From: Janthinobacterium sp051380875
GTDB taxonomy: Bacteria; Pseudomonadota; Gammaproteobacteria; Burkholderiales; Burkholderiaceae_D
Assembly: GCF_051380875.1 (NCBI RefSeq)
Contig: NZ_JBNYXW010000006.1
Coordinates: 1 to 64,000 of the forward strand
Direction: 5' to 3'
DNA length: 64,000 nt
Shown here: positions 1 through 9,100 of the stretch, piece by piece
Layout: each line of letters starts with the position of its first letter
Numbering within the stretch: the first letter of the stretch is position 1
Made by a program: the position numbers and the translations under genes
The notes under the pieces: generated by a model
Database searches by the model: none
What the model was told of the DNA's origin: nothing
The model's input: the letters and a program-made list of their open reading frames with translations, nothing else

Positions 1-21
1 TGGTTAGCCTTCTGAATGACG

Positions 22-53
22 AACGGCCCGATCGAAAATTCGACCGGGCCGTT
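22..53. terminator. Perfect stem-loop at the left edge
   Basis: Arms AACGGCCCG (22-30) and CGGGCCGTT (45-53) pair perfectly, and the loop contains a further TCGAA/TTCGA pairing, giving a long hairpin. Neither side has a clear T-run, so a terminator role for the small ORF to the right or a gene outside the window is only inferred. Confidence 0.4.
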
Positions 54-114
54 AAGGCAAAACCACAGCGCTATGCTACTCGCGTTCTACGAAAACCTGC
101 TTAAGTGAACGGCA

Positions 115-246
115 TTAGGACCGGGGCGGGGCAATTGCCTGCCGGGCTTCGGCGAACAGTTGCTGCAGAAGCAATAGCGCATCCGCATGCCGGCCTTCCT
201 CGCGCAGCGCGATGAGGCGGGTCAGGCTGGTGTCGAGGTCGCTCAT
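115..246 (-). CDS. Small hypothetical protein, 43 residues
   Basis: A 43-codon ORF starts with ATG at 246 and is preceded by AAGGA at a 5-base distance, a very good ribosome binding site. The translation begins MSDLDTSLTRLIALREEG and continues as a leucine-rich amphipathic helix (LLLLQQLF near residues 24-31), with a short proline-containing tail. There is no signal peptide or membrane segment. The pattern resembles half of a helical-hairpin (TPR-like) repeat, but I do not recognise a family. It lies just upstream of the left-edge hairpin and 53 bases beyond the end of the PEP-CTERM gene on the same strand, so it may be co-transcribed. Coding status rests on the ribosome binding site and helical character only. 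Confidence 0.45.
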   Translation of the reverse strand: MSDLDTSLTRLIALREEGRHADALLLLQQLFAEARQAIAPPRS

Positions 247-299
247 GGAAATCCTTGTCTGGAATGTTCCATGATAGCAAATCCACACCAGCCTGGCTG

Positions 300-1232
300 C
301 TACTTTCCAAAGCGTCCTCTTCTGGCGCTATAGCCGATCAATGCCAGTCCGGCCAGTAGCATGCACCAGGTTTGCGGTTCCGGCACGGCCGGCAGGACGT
401 TCAGGTCGGTAGGCGGCAGCGAGGGCAGGATGATGCTAGGTTGATACGGCTCGATGAAGCTGCTGCCGGTCGTGCCGGGTGGCACGCCGCCCACACCGCC
501 CACACCGCCCACACCGCCGCCAGTAGTGTGTCCATCGCCGATGCTCGATGGCAAGGGCGGGGTGTTGCCGGCGTGTACATAATCGAATGGCAGCGAGGAC
601 AGGCTGCTCACCACGGCTGGCGGGGCCGCGCCCGTGAATGCGCCGCCGTGCGCGGTGTCGGGATAGTCGATGACGGGCACGCCAGCGTCGGCCGGCGCTG
701 GCGCGGACGGTGCCTCGGCAGGTGCGGCGCCGCCAGCGGCCGCAGGTGGCGCGCCCGAGGTGGCCTGGGTGATGCGGCTGACATTGCGGCACACGGTGGG
801 CACCAGGATGCATTGACCCTGCACGCAATACACGAGTCCCCGTTCCTGCATCTGCTCCGTCCAGCCCGTCCGCGTCACATTGCGGCAGACCCGTCCCGGC
901 CCAAAATGCATGTCGCTGATGCGCGCAGCGTAATTGCCCTTGCCGCGGATGGCGTCGCGGCTGATTACCACGATCTCATCGTACTGGCGCGCGCGCATGC
1001 GCTCCTTCAATTGTTCGCGCACCTGCGGCGCGATATCCGTGTATTTGTCGACAGCGGCCACCACATCGCCCATGAAGGGGGCGACGCCGGGGCGGTTCCA
1101 GTTGCAATGTTCCAGTACTGCGGCGTGCGCGCCTACCTTCGCGTAGGCGGGCAGGGGAGTCAGGGCCAACACACTGAACAGGCAAAGCACAACCAGCATG
1201 CAGGCGCCCGCGATCCAAGGACTGTGTTTCAT
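300..1232 (-). CDS. PEP-CTERM sorting domain protein, MHFG type
   Basis: This is an exported protein of 310 residues. It has an N-terminal hydrophobic signal (about residues 8-31, ending AYA), a cysteine-containing globular part with the motif MHFGPGRVCRNV, a proline/alanine/glycine-rich linker with a GGVGGVGGV repeat, and a C-terminal VPEPQTW motif followed by a hydrophobic helix and a basic ARRGR tail. The tail is the PEP-CTERM sorting signal, recognised by EpsH/exosortase in exopolysaccharide-producing Gram-negative bacteria. The MHFG motif matches a PEP-CTERM subgroup named for it, from memory. I chose ATG at 1232 because GGGGAAA lies just upstream; an in-frame GTG at 1247 is the longer alternative. 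The exosortase is not in this window. The molecular function is unknown. Confidence 0.8.
   Translation of the reverse strand: MKHSPWIAGACMLVVLCLFSVLALTPLPAYAKVGAHAAVLEHCNWNRPGVAPFMGDVVAAVDKYTDIAPQVREQLKERMRARQYDEIVVISRDAIRGKGNYAARISDMHFGPGRVCRNVTRTGWTEQMQERGLVYCVQGQCILVPTVCRNVSRITQATSGAPPAAAGGAAPAEAPSAPAPADAGVPVIDYPDTAHGGAFTGAAPPAVVSSLSSLPFDYVHAGNTPPLPSSIGDGHTTGGGVGGVGGVGGVPPGTTGSSFIEPYQPSIILPSLPPTDLNVLPAVPEPQTWCMLLAGLALIGYSARRGRFGK
483..518. repeat. Nine-base tandem repeat (cacaccgcc) inside the PEP-CTERM gene
   Basis: Three exact copies of cacaccgcc (492-518) follow one degenerate copy (cacgccgcc, 483-491). On the coding strand they encode the GGV repeats of the linker. Since the unit is a multiple of three, copy-number change would lengthen or shorten the linker without a frameshift. 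Confidence 0.8.
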
Positions 1233-1624
1233 AGCCTGTTTCCCCACTGAAATAATATCAAAAATGAACTTATTTAAGGTTTGATGTTATCACCGAAGAA
1301 ACTCAATGGCTATAAAAATAAATAAAATAATTACAATTATTGTTGTATTTATTAATATGTTCTGCAAAGAAATAATTAATATTTTTATCATTTTCAGCGT
1401 GCGCTTGCAACGCAGGCAACATGGGTTGCGGCAGGGAATGCAAACGGCCCGCGCTGGGCGGGCCGCTGTGGCAAACGAGGGAGGTACTGCCCGGAAGGGG
1501 CGGGCAGGGGCAAGGCGCTGGAAGTGGCCTGGGTAGCCACTCTTTGACGAAGGCTGCAGGTCAGCGCAGCCTGGCTGCAAGGGCGTGTTTTACTGCGCCA
1601 TCAGCGCCTGGGGCAGATGCTGGC
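1233..1624. other. Gene-free, AT-rich intergenic stretch
   Basis: No convincing gene is present. About 1245-1400 is strikingly AT-rich against the GC-rich surroundings and lies directly upstream of the minus-strand PEP-CTERM gene, so it probably holds that gene's promoter. The rest (1400-1624) contains the hairpin at 1445-1465 and a second weaker one (TGCCCG/CGGGCA, about 1486-1506). I could not assign a specific -35/-10 pair. Confidence 0.5.
1441..1465 (-). terminator. Hairpin downstream of mobA-moeA
   Basis: The eight-base arms CGGCCCGC (1445-1452) and GCGGGCCG (1458-1465) have a five-base loop. On the minus strand the stem is followed by a short T-run (TTTG). It lies about 160 bases past the stop of the MobA-MoeA gene and probably ends that transcript. 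Confidence 0.45.
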
Positions 1625-3514
1625 TCAGGTCAAGCCATGGAACAGCACGACATCGACCAGGTCGCCGGCCGCCACGTGGCCTTGCGCTTCGTGCAGCACG
1701 ATCATGCAATTGGCTTGCGTCATCGAGCGCAGGATGCCCGAGCCTTGCGCGCCCGTCACGCGCACATGCTGGCGTCCGTCCGCACTGCGCTCGACGATGC
1801 CGCGCTGGTATTCCGTGCGCCCGCGCTTCTTGCGGATGGGCGCTTGCGCCGCCACCTGCAGCAGCGGCAGGCTGGCCGTCTCCGCGTCGGCGCCCATCAG
1901 GCGCAGCAGGGTGGGGCGGGCGAGGAAATAAAACGTCGCCATCACGGCCACCGGGTTGCCGGGCAGTCCCAGTAGCAAGGCCGCGTGGCCATTGCTGGCG
2001 ATGTTGCCAAACGCCATCGGGCGGCCCGGGCGCATGTTGATTTGCCAGAAGGCCACGTCGCCCAGGCGCGCCAGGATCTCGCGCGTAAAATCGGCCGCGC
2101 CGCTGGAGGCGCCGCCCGAGGTGATGATGACGTCGGCCGAGGCGCAGGCACCGCGCAGCGCCGCTTCCAGCGCTTGCGGCTGGTCCTTGACGATGCCCAT
2201 GTCGAGCACATCGCAGCCCAGGCGGCTCAGCATGCCCAGCAAGGTGTAGCGGTTGCTGTCGTAGATGCAGCCCGCGTCGAGCGGTTCGCCGATCGAGCGC
2301 AATTCGTCGCCGGTGGAAAAGAAGGCTACGCGCAGGCGCCGCCGCACGCTCACCGTGGCGATGCCCAGCGAAGCGAGCAGGCCCAGCTCGGCCGGTCCCA
2401 GGCGCTTGCCCTGCAACAGGGCTGGTTTGCCCTGCATCAAGTCTTCGCCCTTGAAGCGGCGGTTGTCGCCGGGGCCGATGCAGTCCGGCGCCAGCGTGAT
2501 GCTGTGCTCGCTCGCCTGCTGCACCAGTTCTTGCGGCACCACGCTGTCGCAGCCGGCAGGCATCACGGCGCCCGTCATGATGCGCGCGCATTCGCCGCGC
2601 CGCACGGTGACCGTGCCGGGGCGTCCGGCCAGGATGGTGTCGACCACGGCCAGGGTGAGGGGAGCGCTGCCGTCCAGGCCGGCGCCGAGGTCAGCCCCAT
2701 AGAGCGCATAGCCATCCATGGCCGAATTGTCGTGCGCGGGCACGCTGATCGGCGAAATGATGTCGGCCGCCAGGATGCGCTCGAGCGCTTGCGGCAGCGC
2801 CAATTGTTCGATCCCGGCGACGGGCGCGGCGGCACCGGCCAGCATGGCTTGCGCCATCGGCACGGACAGGCCCTGCGTCTGCAGGGCGGCCAGGTCGTCC
2901 GGCGTATTCACGTTGCCAAACGCGCGGCCATCGTCGAAGAGTACTTCGGCCAGCTTCAACAGGCCATGCCAGGTGCGCATGCGGCGCTCGCCGCTAGCCA
3001 GATACGCATCGAGCTGGGACAGGGCCGATGTTTTCACCAGGCAAAACACGGGATGGGGGCGGCGCACGGTGGCGCCACTTGCCGCATCGAGCTCGTCGGT
3101 CACGGCGATGGCCAGGTCGGCATTGTGCTCGATCAAGCCGGCCGCCAGGCGCGCTGCCAAGTCAGGGGGCAGCAGCGGCGAGTCGCAGGGCACGGTGAGC
3201 AGGTATGGCGTGCTCGCGTGCTGCATGCCGCTGTGCAAGCCGGCCAGCGGCCCGAGGTGGCCGGGCAGCATGTCGGGCCAGACGGGCAGGCCGAAGCGCG
3301 TGTAAGCGTCGGCGTGATCATTGACGTTGATGGCCAGCTGGCCCACTTGCGGCGCCAGGCGCTGCAGTACATGGCGCACCAAAGGCTGTCCGTGCAGGGG
3401 CAGCATGCCCTTGTCGCACTGGCCCATGCGCGTGCCGAGGCCGCCGGCCAGGATCAGGCCGGTAATGTCTTGTTGATCGATCATGTCAGGTAGGGAAGTG
3501 GGTGCATCCGCCAT
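1625..3514 (-). CDS. Fused MobA-MoeA protein (molybdenum cofactor guanylyltransferase and molybdopterin molybdotransferase)
   Basis: One uninterrupted 629-residue ORF covers two normally separate enzymes. Residues about 15-211 are MobA: the nucleotide-binding loop LILAGGLGTRMG (20-31) with the following DKGMLPL, then the NVNTPDDL ending typical of the family. Residues about 215-629 are MoeA/Glp: PAHDNSAMDGYA (259-270), GPGDNRRFKGED and the GLPGNPVAV motif. MoeA inserts molybdate into adenylylated molybdopterin and MobA adds GMP to the product, so fusion would join consecutive steps. The MoeA motif usually reading TGGxSxGD is SGGASSGAADF here. moaA ends 32 bases upstream and is probably co-transcribed. 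The start at 3514 has no clear ribosome binding site; ATG at 3484 is an alternative. Confidence 0.9.
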   Translation of the reverse strand: MADAPTSLPDMIDQQDITGLILAGGLGTRMGQCDKGMLPLHGQPLVRHVLQRLAPQVGQLAINVNDHADAYTRFGLPVWPDMLPGHLGPLAGLHSGMQHASTPYLLTVPCDSPLLPPDLAARLAAGLIEHNADLAIAVTDELDAASGATVRRPHPVFCLVKTSALSQLDAYLASGERRMRTWHGLLKLAEVLFDDGRAFGNVNTPDDLAALQTQGLSVPMAQAMLAGAAAPVAGIEQLALPQALERILAADIISPISVPAHDNSAMDGYALYGADLGAGLDGSAPLTLAVVDTILAGRPGTVTVRRGECARIMTGAVMPAGCDSVVPQELVQQASEHSITLAPDCIGPGDNRRFKGEDLMQGKPALLQGKRLGPAELGLLASLGIATVSVRRRLRVAFFSTGDELRSIGEPLDAGCIYDSNRYTLLGMLSRLGCDVLDMGIVKDQPQALEAALRGACASADVIITSGGASSGAADFTREILARLGDVAFWQINMRPGRPMAFGNIASNGHAALLLGLPGNPVAVMATFYFLARPTLLRLMGADAETASLPLLQVAAQAPIRKKRGRTEYQRGIVERSADGRQHVRVTGAQGSGILRSMTQANCMIVLHEAQGHVAAGDLVDVVLFHGLT

Positions 3515-3546
3515 GGTAGCAGCGGCGGGCAGCCGTGGCGCCCGAT

Positions 3547-4668
3547 TCAGCCGCCGATGTACGACATTTCCACTTTCTTTTTACTTCGCTCAAGTGGGCC
3601 GCCTGTCAGGTCCGTCTGGCTGGTGCGTAATTGTGAATAGCGGTCGCTGCGGCCGCGCCACAATTGCGCCACCACCGTGGAAATTTCCGCGTCGCTGTTG
3701 CCACCGCGCAGCAGGCTGCGCAAGTCGTGGCCGCTGCTGGCGAACAGGCAGGTGTACAGCTTGCCCTCGGTCGACAGGCGGGCGCGGCTGCAGTCGGTGC
3801 AGAACGCCTGGGTGACGCTGGAAATGAAGCCGATTTCGCCGCTACCGTCCGCGTAGCGCCAGCGCGCCGCTGTTTCGCCCGTGTAATTGGGATTGATGGG
3901 CAGCAAGGGCATGTGCGCGCCGATGCGCCGCACCACTTCGGCTGAAGGAATGACTTCCTGCAAGTTCCAGCCGTTCGAGGCGCCCACGTCCATGTATTCG
4001 ATGAAGCGCAGGATATACGGCGTGCCCTTGAAGTGGCGCGCCATCGGTACGATTTCCTGCTCGTTCATACCGGCCTTGACGACCATGTTGATCTTGATCG
4101 GCCCCAGCCCCGCCTCGTGCGCGGCAGCTATGCCGTGCAGCACGTCGGCCACGGCGAAATCGACATCGTTCATACGCTTGAAGGTGGCGTCGTCGAGCGA
4201 ATCGAGCGAGACGGTGACGCGGTTCAGGCCCGCATCCTTCAAGGCTTGCGCCTTCCTGGCCAGCAGGGAGCCATTCGTCGTCAGGGTCAGGTCCAGCGGC
4301 TGGCCCGACGGCGTGCGCAAGGCGGCCAGCATGGCGATGAGCTTTTCGATATTCTTGCGCAGCAGCGGTTCGCCCCCCGTCAGGCGGATCTTTTCCACGC
4401 CGTGTTCGACGAACAGGCGCGCGATGCGCGTGATTTCCTCGAATGACAGCAAATCCGTGTGCGGCAGGTATACATGGTTCTTGTCGAACACATCTTTCGG
4501 CATGCAATACACGCAACGGAAATTGCAGCGGTCGGTAATCGAGATGCGCAGGTCGTGCAGGGGCCGTCCCAGGCGGTCGGCGACGTTGCCGCTGGGGCTT
4601 TCCAGCCGGTCGGGTATCGCCAAGGCCCCATTGCGGGCCTCGGCGAGGTAGATAATCTTGTCAGCCAT
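3547..4668 (-). CDS. moaA: GTP 3',8-cyclase MoaA
   Basis: This is a radical-SAM enzyme of 373 residues that, with MoaC, converts GTP to cyclic pyranopterin monophosphate, the first step of molybdenum cofactor synthesis. The N-terminal cluster ligands are C48, C52 and C55 (CNFRCVYC) and the SAM-contacting LTGGEPLLR follows. The second [4Fe-4S] cluster ligands are C290, C293 and C307 in the C-terminal part. The protein ends in Gly-Gly, as MoaA proteins do. It is the first gene of a short minus-strand pair with the MobA-MoeA fusion. The other cofactor genes (moaC, moaD, moaE) are not in the window. Confidence 0.96.
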   Translation of the reverse strand: MADKIIYLAEARNGALAIPDRLESPSGNVADRLGRPLHDLRISITDRCNFRCVYCMPKDVFDKNHVYLPHTDLLSFEEITRIARLFVEHGVEKIRLTGGEPLLRKNIEKLIAMLAALRTPSGQPLDLTLTTNGSLLARKAQALKDAGLNRVTVSLDSLDDATFKRMNDVDFAVADVLHGIAAAHEAGLGPIKINMVVKAGMNEQEIVPMARHFKGTPYILRFIEYMDVGASNGWNLQEVIPSAEVVRRIGAHMPLLPINPNYTGETAARWRYADGSGEIGFISSVTQAFCTDCSRARLSTEGKLYTCLFASSGHDLRSLLRGGNSDAEISTVVAQLWRGRSDRYSQLRTSQTDLTGGPLERSKKKVEMSYIGG

Positions 4669-4696
4669 TGAATGTCATGCCATTACATAAAGTCGT

Positions 4697-6070
4697 TCAA
4701 GGCAGATACGATAGCACGAGGCCGAAGATGGCACAGGCTAGCAGCAATTTGATGGTTCCCATCTGAAACTTTATCAGCGCCAGTCCCGCCACTGCCGCGA
4801 TGGCGATGGCCAGCCAGTCCCAGTGTGCTTGCGGTCTTTCTTGCCAGAAGACATGGTGGCCAAAGAACAGGGCCAGGCTGGCGATGACGCCCACCACGGC
4901 TGCCGAGATGGCGGTCAGGGGCGCGCTAAGGCGCAGATTGCCACGCGTGGCTTCGACCAGCGGCGCGCCAGCGAGGATGAAGATGAACGATGGCAAGAAG
5001 GTGAACCAGCTGGTGACCAGCGCGCCGGCCAGGCCTGCCAGCCACAGCTGGTCGCCGGCCACGGCTTGACTCCAGGCGCCGACGAAGCCGATGAAGGCGA
5101 CGATCATGATCAAGGGCCCGGGCGTGGTTTCGCCCAGCGCCAGGCCATCCATCATTTGCGCGCTTGTTATCCAGTGGTAATGCTCGACGGCGCCCTGGTA
5201 CAGATACGGCAGCACGGCATACGCGCCGCCAAACGTCAGCAGGGCCGCCTTGCTGAAAAACATGCCCATCTGCGCCAGCGGCTGCTCCTTCCCGCCCAGT
5301 AGCGCCAGGGCCAGCCAGGCAAGGAAGGCCAGCGCCACGCCCACGGCGGCCGTGCCCAGCAGGCGCGGCCAGCTGAGGCGCGCGTGGGGCGGCGTGGGCG
5401 TGTCGTCGTCGATCAGGGCAGGGCCAAAGCTGGGGGCGCCGCCGTGTGGCGTGCCACCGGCATGGAAATGGCCGGGTAACCAGTGGCCGCCGGCAAGCCC
5501 CAGCACGGCGGCGCCAAGCACGATCAGCGGAAATGGCAGCTGTAACGCGGCGATGGCGACAAATGCGGTGGCTGCGATGGCGATCAGGCTGGGGCTGCGC
5601 AGGGTGCGCCTGGCCAGCCGCCAGCCAGCCGCCAGCACGATGGCGACGACGGCCGGCTTGATGCCGTACAGGATGCCGGCGACGGCGCTCACGTGCCCGT
5701 AAGCCATGTAGAGCCAGGACAGGGTGATCAGCAGCAGCAGCGAGGGCAGCAGGAACAGCAGTCCGGCCAGGATGGCGCCGCGCGTGCGGTGCATCAGCCA
5801 GCCGATGTAGATGGCCAGCTGGGTCGCTTCCGGCCCGGGCAGCAGCATGCAGTAATTCAATGCATGCAAGAAACGCTGTTCGGAAATCCAGCGCCGCTTT
5901 TCCACCAGTTCCGTATGCATCATGGCAATTTGCCCGGCCGGACCGCCAAAGCTGACACAGCCCAACTTGAGCCAGTACCAGAAGGCGCTGCGCAGGCTGA
6001 CGGGGGAAGGTGGGGTGGCAATGGCGTTCTTGTGCATGGCTGGCGTCCGGGCTGGCATCAATTTGGACAT
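4697..6070 (-). CDS. chrA: Chromate transporter, ChrA/CHR family
   Basis: This is an inner-membrane protein of the CHR superfamily with two homologous halves, the long-chain form. The N-terminal half carries KLGCVSFGGPAGQIAMM and LPGPEATQLA, and the C-terminal half carries the matching FFSKAALLTFGGAYAVLPY and GETTPGPLIM. Many hydrophobic helices are visible, with a polar, histidine-containing linker between the halves. Family members export chromate, usually in antiport. The reading frame is open to 6094, but that ATG abuts the rne terminator. I therefore prefer a downstream start (ATG at 6070, or 6037) while noting that no strong ribosome binding site decides it. No chrB regulator is adjacent. 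Confidence 0.88.
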   Translation of the reverse strand: MSKLMPARTPAMHKNAIATPPSPVSLRSAFWYWLKLGCVSFGGPAGQIAMMHTELVEKRRWISEQRFLHALNYCMLLPGPEATQLAIYIGWLMHRTRGAILAGLLFLLPSLLLLITLSWLYMAYGHVSAVAGILYGIKPAVVAIVLAAGWRLARRTLRSPSLIAIAATAFVAIAALQLPFPLIVLGAAVLGLAGGHWLPGHFHAGGTPHGGAPSFGPALIDDDTPTPPHARLSWPRLLGTAAVGVALAFLAWLALALLGGKEQPLAQMGMFFSKAALLTFGGAYAVLPYLYQGAVEHYHWITSAQMMDGLALGETTPGPLIMIVAFIGFVGAWSQAVAGDQLWLAGLAGALVTSWFTFLPSFIFILAGAPLVEATRGNLRLSAPLTAISAAVVGVIASLALFFGHHVFWQERPQAHWDWLAIAIAAVAGLALIKFQMGTIKLLLACAIFGLVLSYLP

Positions 6071-6094
6071 CCATCCGGATATCCATTCGGGCAT

Positions 6095-6123
6095 AAAAAA
6101 GGGGAAGCCTGAGCTTCCCCTTT
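6095..6123 (-). terminator. Intrinsic terminator of rne
   Basis: The arms GGGGAAGC (6101-6108) and GCTTCCCC (6113-6120) surround a four-base loop and are extended by A/T pairs. On the minus strand the stem runs into six T residues. It lies 32 bases past the rne stop and just before the longest possible chrA start. Confidence 0.85.
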
Positions 6124-6154
6124 CATCATTGGCGGCTGGGTGACCCCGGCGCGC

Positions 6155-9100
6155 TTATGGACGCTGCGTGTTGACCTGGATCAACGGCTCATCCGATTGC
6201 GGCGGCAATGGCTTGCGTTCGCGTGGCTTGCGTGCCGGGGCGACAGCCTTGGCGGCCGCTTCCTGTGCCAGGCGCAGTTTTTCCGGATCGGTGGCAGCCA
6301 GGGTCAGGCCGGCCGAACCGAGCACCTGGTTCAAGTCCAGCGGTGCAGCTGCCGGAGCAGTGACAGGCGCTGGCGCTGGTGCTGCTTCGGCAGCCACCGG
6401 CGCCGCTTCCACCACGGCAGGTGTTGCTTCGGCTACTGGCGCTGTTGCTGGCACAGTCGCTGGTGCTGCCTCGATCACGGCGATGGCTTCGATCAGCGGT
6501 GCCGCTTCCACGACTGGGGCGGCTGCCACGACTGGCACGGCCGCGACGATGATCTCTGCAGCAGCAGGTGCAGGGGCAACTGCGGGCGCGGCTTTCTCGG
6601 CAAAGCTGTACTCGGCAGCAGGAGCAGGCTCGGCAGCGGCTGGTACAGCTTGCGCTGCAGCAACGACGGCTTCGGCTGGGGCTTCCGGCGCGATTGCTTC
6701 GGCAGTTGCTGCAACTTCGGGAGCAGGAGTAACTTCAGCGGCAGCTACCTCAGTGACAACATTGTCCACCTTGGCAATTTCCACGACCTTGGCCACTTCC
6801 ACCACGTCGATGACGACGGCTGGTGCGGCATCAAAGGTAGCTTCCACTGCGGCGACGGCGACGACAGCGGCGGTGGTTGCCACGGCTTCCGGCGCAGGAG
6901 CGACCGTAAAGCTGATCACGGGTGCGTCCTGGCCTTCGTTTTCGCCATTTGCCGATTCAATCAGCTCGCCCGTTTCGCGGTCGCGGCGGTTGCGGTTGCG
7001 GCCACCACGACGGCGGCGGCGGCGCGGTTCTTCGCCGTCGACGTCGCTTTCCGACTCTTCGCCTTCAGGACCGGCATTCGCCGGTGCTTTCAGCAAGCTC
7101 GTTGGCGCGGCGTCAACGTCTGGGTCAGCCGATGGCACGACCACGTTGATGGCGCTGGCGCTAGCGCCGACCAATGCCAATTCATCAGCTTTCACTTCAG
7201 CAACAACAGCCTTGTCGGCGCGTGGTTCGCGCGCTTCGCGTGGCTGGCGTGGCGGACGTTCTGCGCGGTCCGGACGTTCCGTGCGCTCTTGCCGTTCCGC
7301 GCGCTCAGGACGCTCGCCGCGTTCGCGTGGCGCTGCTGCCGTGATGTCGCCTGGCTCGCGCGCTTCACGCGGTTCGCGTGGTGGACGCGGCGGGCGTGGC
7401 GGACGGACAGCTTTTTCCAGTGCTTCGGCTTCCTTGGCAGCATCGTCCTGGGCTGGGCGGCCCTGGCCCGGTTCGCGTTCCTTGCGGCCACGGCCACGCG
7501 GGCCACGGCTGTTGCGGTCTGCGCCGCCGGCTGGCTTCGCAGGTGCGGCAGGGGCCGGCGCTGGCGCCACCGGTGCCGGGGCGCCGGTGAAGAAGCTGAT
7601 GATCTTGGCCAGGATGCCTTGTGGCGCGGCAGGTGCAGTGGCAGGGGCAGCCTTGGCTTCGACGGGCTTGCGCTCGACCAGCGGTGCCTGGTCAGGCGTG
7701 ATCGACTTGACGACGGCTTCCTGGCGCGGCTTGGTTTCTTCCTTCTGGCGCTTGCTGTAAGCCATGTCGGTTTCAGCATGCTCGGCCAGGTTGTAGCTGG
7801 CCTGGCTGTCTTCCAGACGCGGATCGTCGTGCTTGATGCGTTCCAGTTTGTAGTGCGGCGTTTCCAGATGCTTGTTCGGGATCAGGATCACGGCGATGCG
7901 GTGGCGGTTTTCGATCTTCAGCACTTCGCCGCGCTTTTCGTTGAGCAAGAAGGCGCCCACGTCGACGGGCACTTGCACGTGGATGGTGGCCGAATTTTCC
8001 TTCATCGCCTCTTCCTGGATGATGCGCAGCACCTGCAGGGCGGACGATTCGGTATCGCGGATGTGGCCCGTGCCGGAGCAGCGCGGGCAGGTCACGTGCG
8101 AGCCTTCGGACAGCGAAGGGCGCAGGCGCTGGCGCGACAGTTCCATCAGGCCGAAGCGCGAAATCTTGCCCATTTGTACACGTGCACGGTCATGGTGCAG
8201 CGCATCTTTCAGGCGCTGTTCCACTTCGCGCTGATTTTTTGCCACTTCCATGTCGATGAAGTCGATGACGATCAGGCCACCCAAGTCGCGCAGACGCAGC
8301 TGGCGGGCCACTTCTTCGGCCGCTTCGCAGTTGGTGTTGAAGGCGGTCGTCTCGATGTCCGAGCCGCGCGTGGCGCGGGCCGAGTTGACGTCGACGGAAA
8401 CCAGCGCTTCGGTGTGGTCGATGACAATCGCGCCGCCCGATGGCAGCGGTACGGTGCGGCTGTACGCCGTTTCGATCTGGTGTTCGATCTGGAAACGCGA
8501 GAACAGCGGCACGTCGTCGCTGTAGCGCTTGACGCGGTGCACCATGTCGGGCATCACATGGCTCATGAACTGGTGCGCCTGGTCGTAGATCTCGTCGGTG
8601 TCGATCAGGATCTCGCCGATGTCAGGCTGGAAGTAGTCGCGGATGGCGCGGATGACCAGCGACGATTCCTGGTAGATCAGAAATGCGCCATTGGCCGACT
8701 TGCCGGCGCCTTCGATGGCGCGCCACAGTTGCATCAGGTAATTCAAGTCCCACTGCAGTTCATCGACGTTGCGGCCGATGCCGGCGGTGCGGGCAATGAC
8801 GGACATGCCAGCTGGCAAGTCTAGTTTATCCATGGTTTCGCGCAATTCCTGGCGCTCTTCACCTTCCACGCGGCGCGATACGCCACCGCCACGCGGGTTG
8901 TTTGGCATCAGGACCAGGTAACGGCCGGCCAGCGAAACAAACGAGGTCAGGGCTGCGCCCTTGTTGCCGCGTTCTTCCTTTTCCACTTGCACCATGATTT
9001 CCTGGCCTTCGCGCAGCGCTTCCTTGACGGAGGCATTGCGCACGTCCACGCCTTCGCGGAAATACGTACGGGCAACTTCCTTGAAAGGCAGGAAGCCGTG

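Noticed and set aside
483..518. Regularly spaced short repeats as a possible CRISPR array
   Set aside because: The units are contiguous nine-base repeats with no spacers and encode a Gly-Val linker in frame.
1985..3493. Long plus-strand open frame (502 codons) opposite mobA-moeA
   Set aside because: It is antisense to a gene with clear MobA and MoeA motifs; its translation is Ala/Gly/Arg/His-rich without domains, as expected from a shadow frame in GC-rich DNA.
6140..8824. Plus-strand open frame of 894 codons opposite rne
   Set aside because: The translation is a low-complexity Arg/Phe/Cys/Gly mixture mirroring the rne repeats; no motif and no ribosome binding site.
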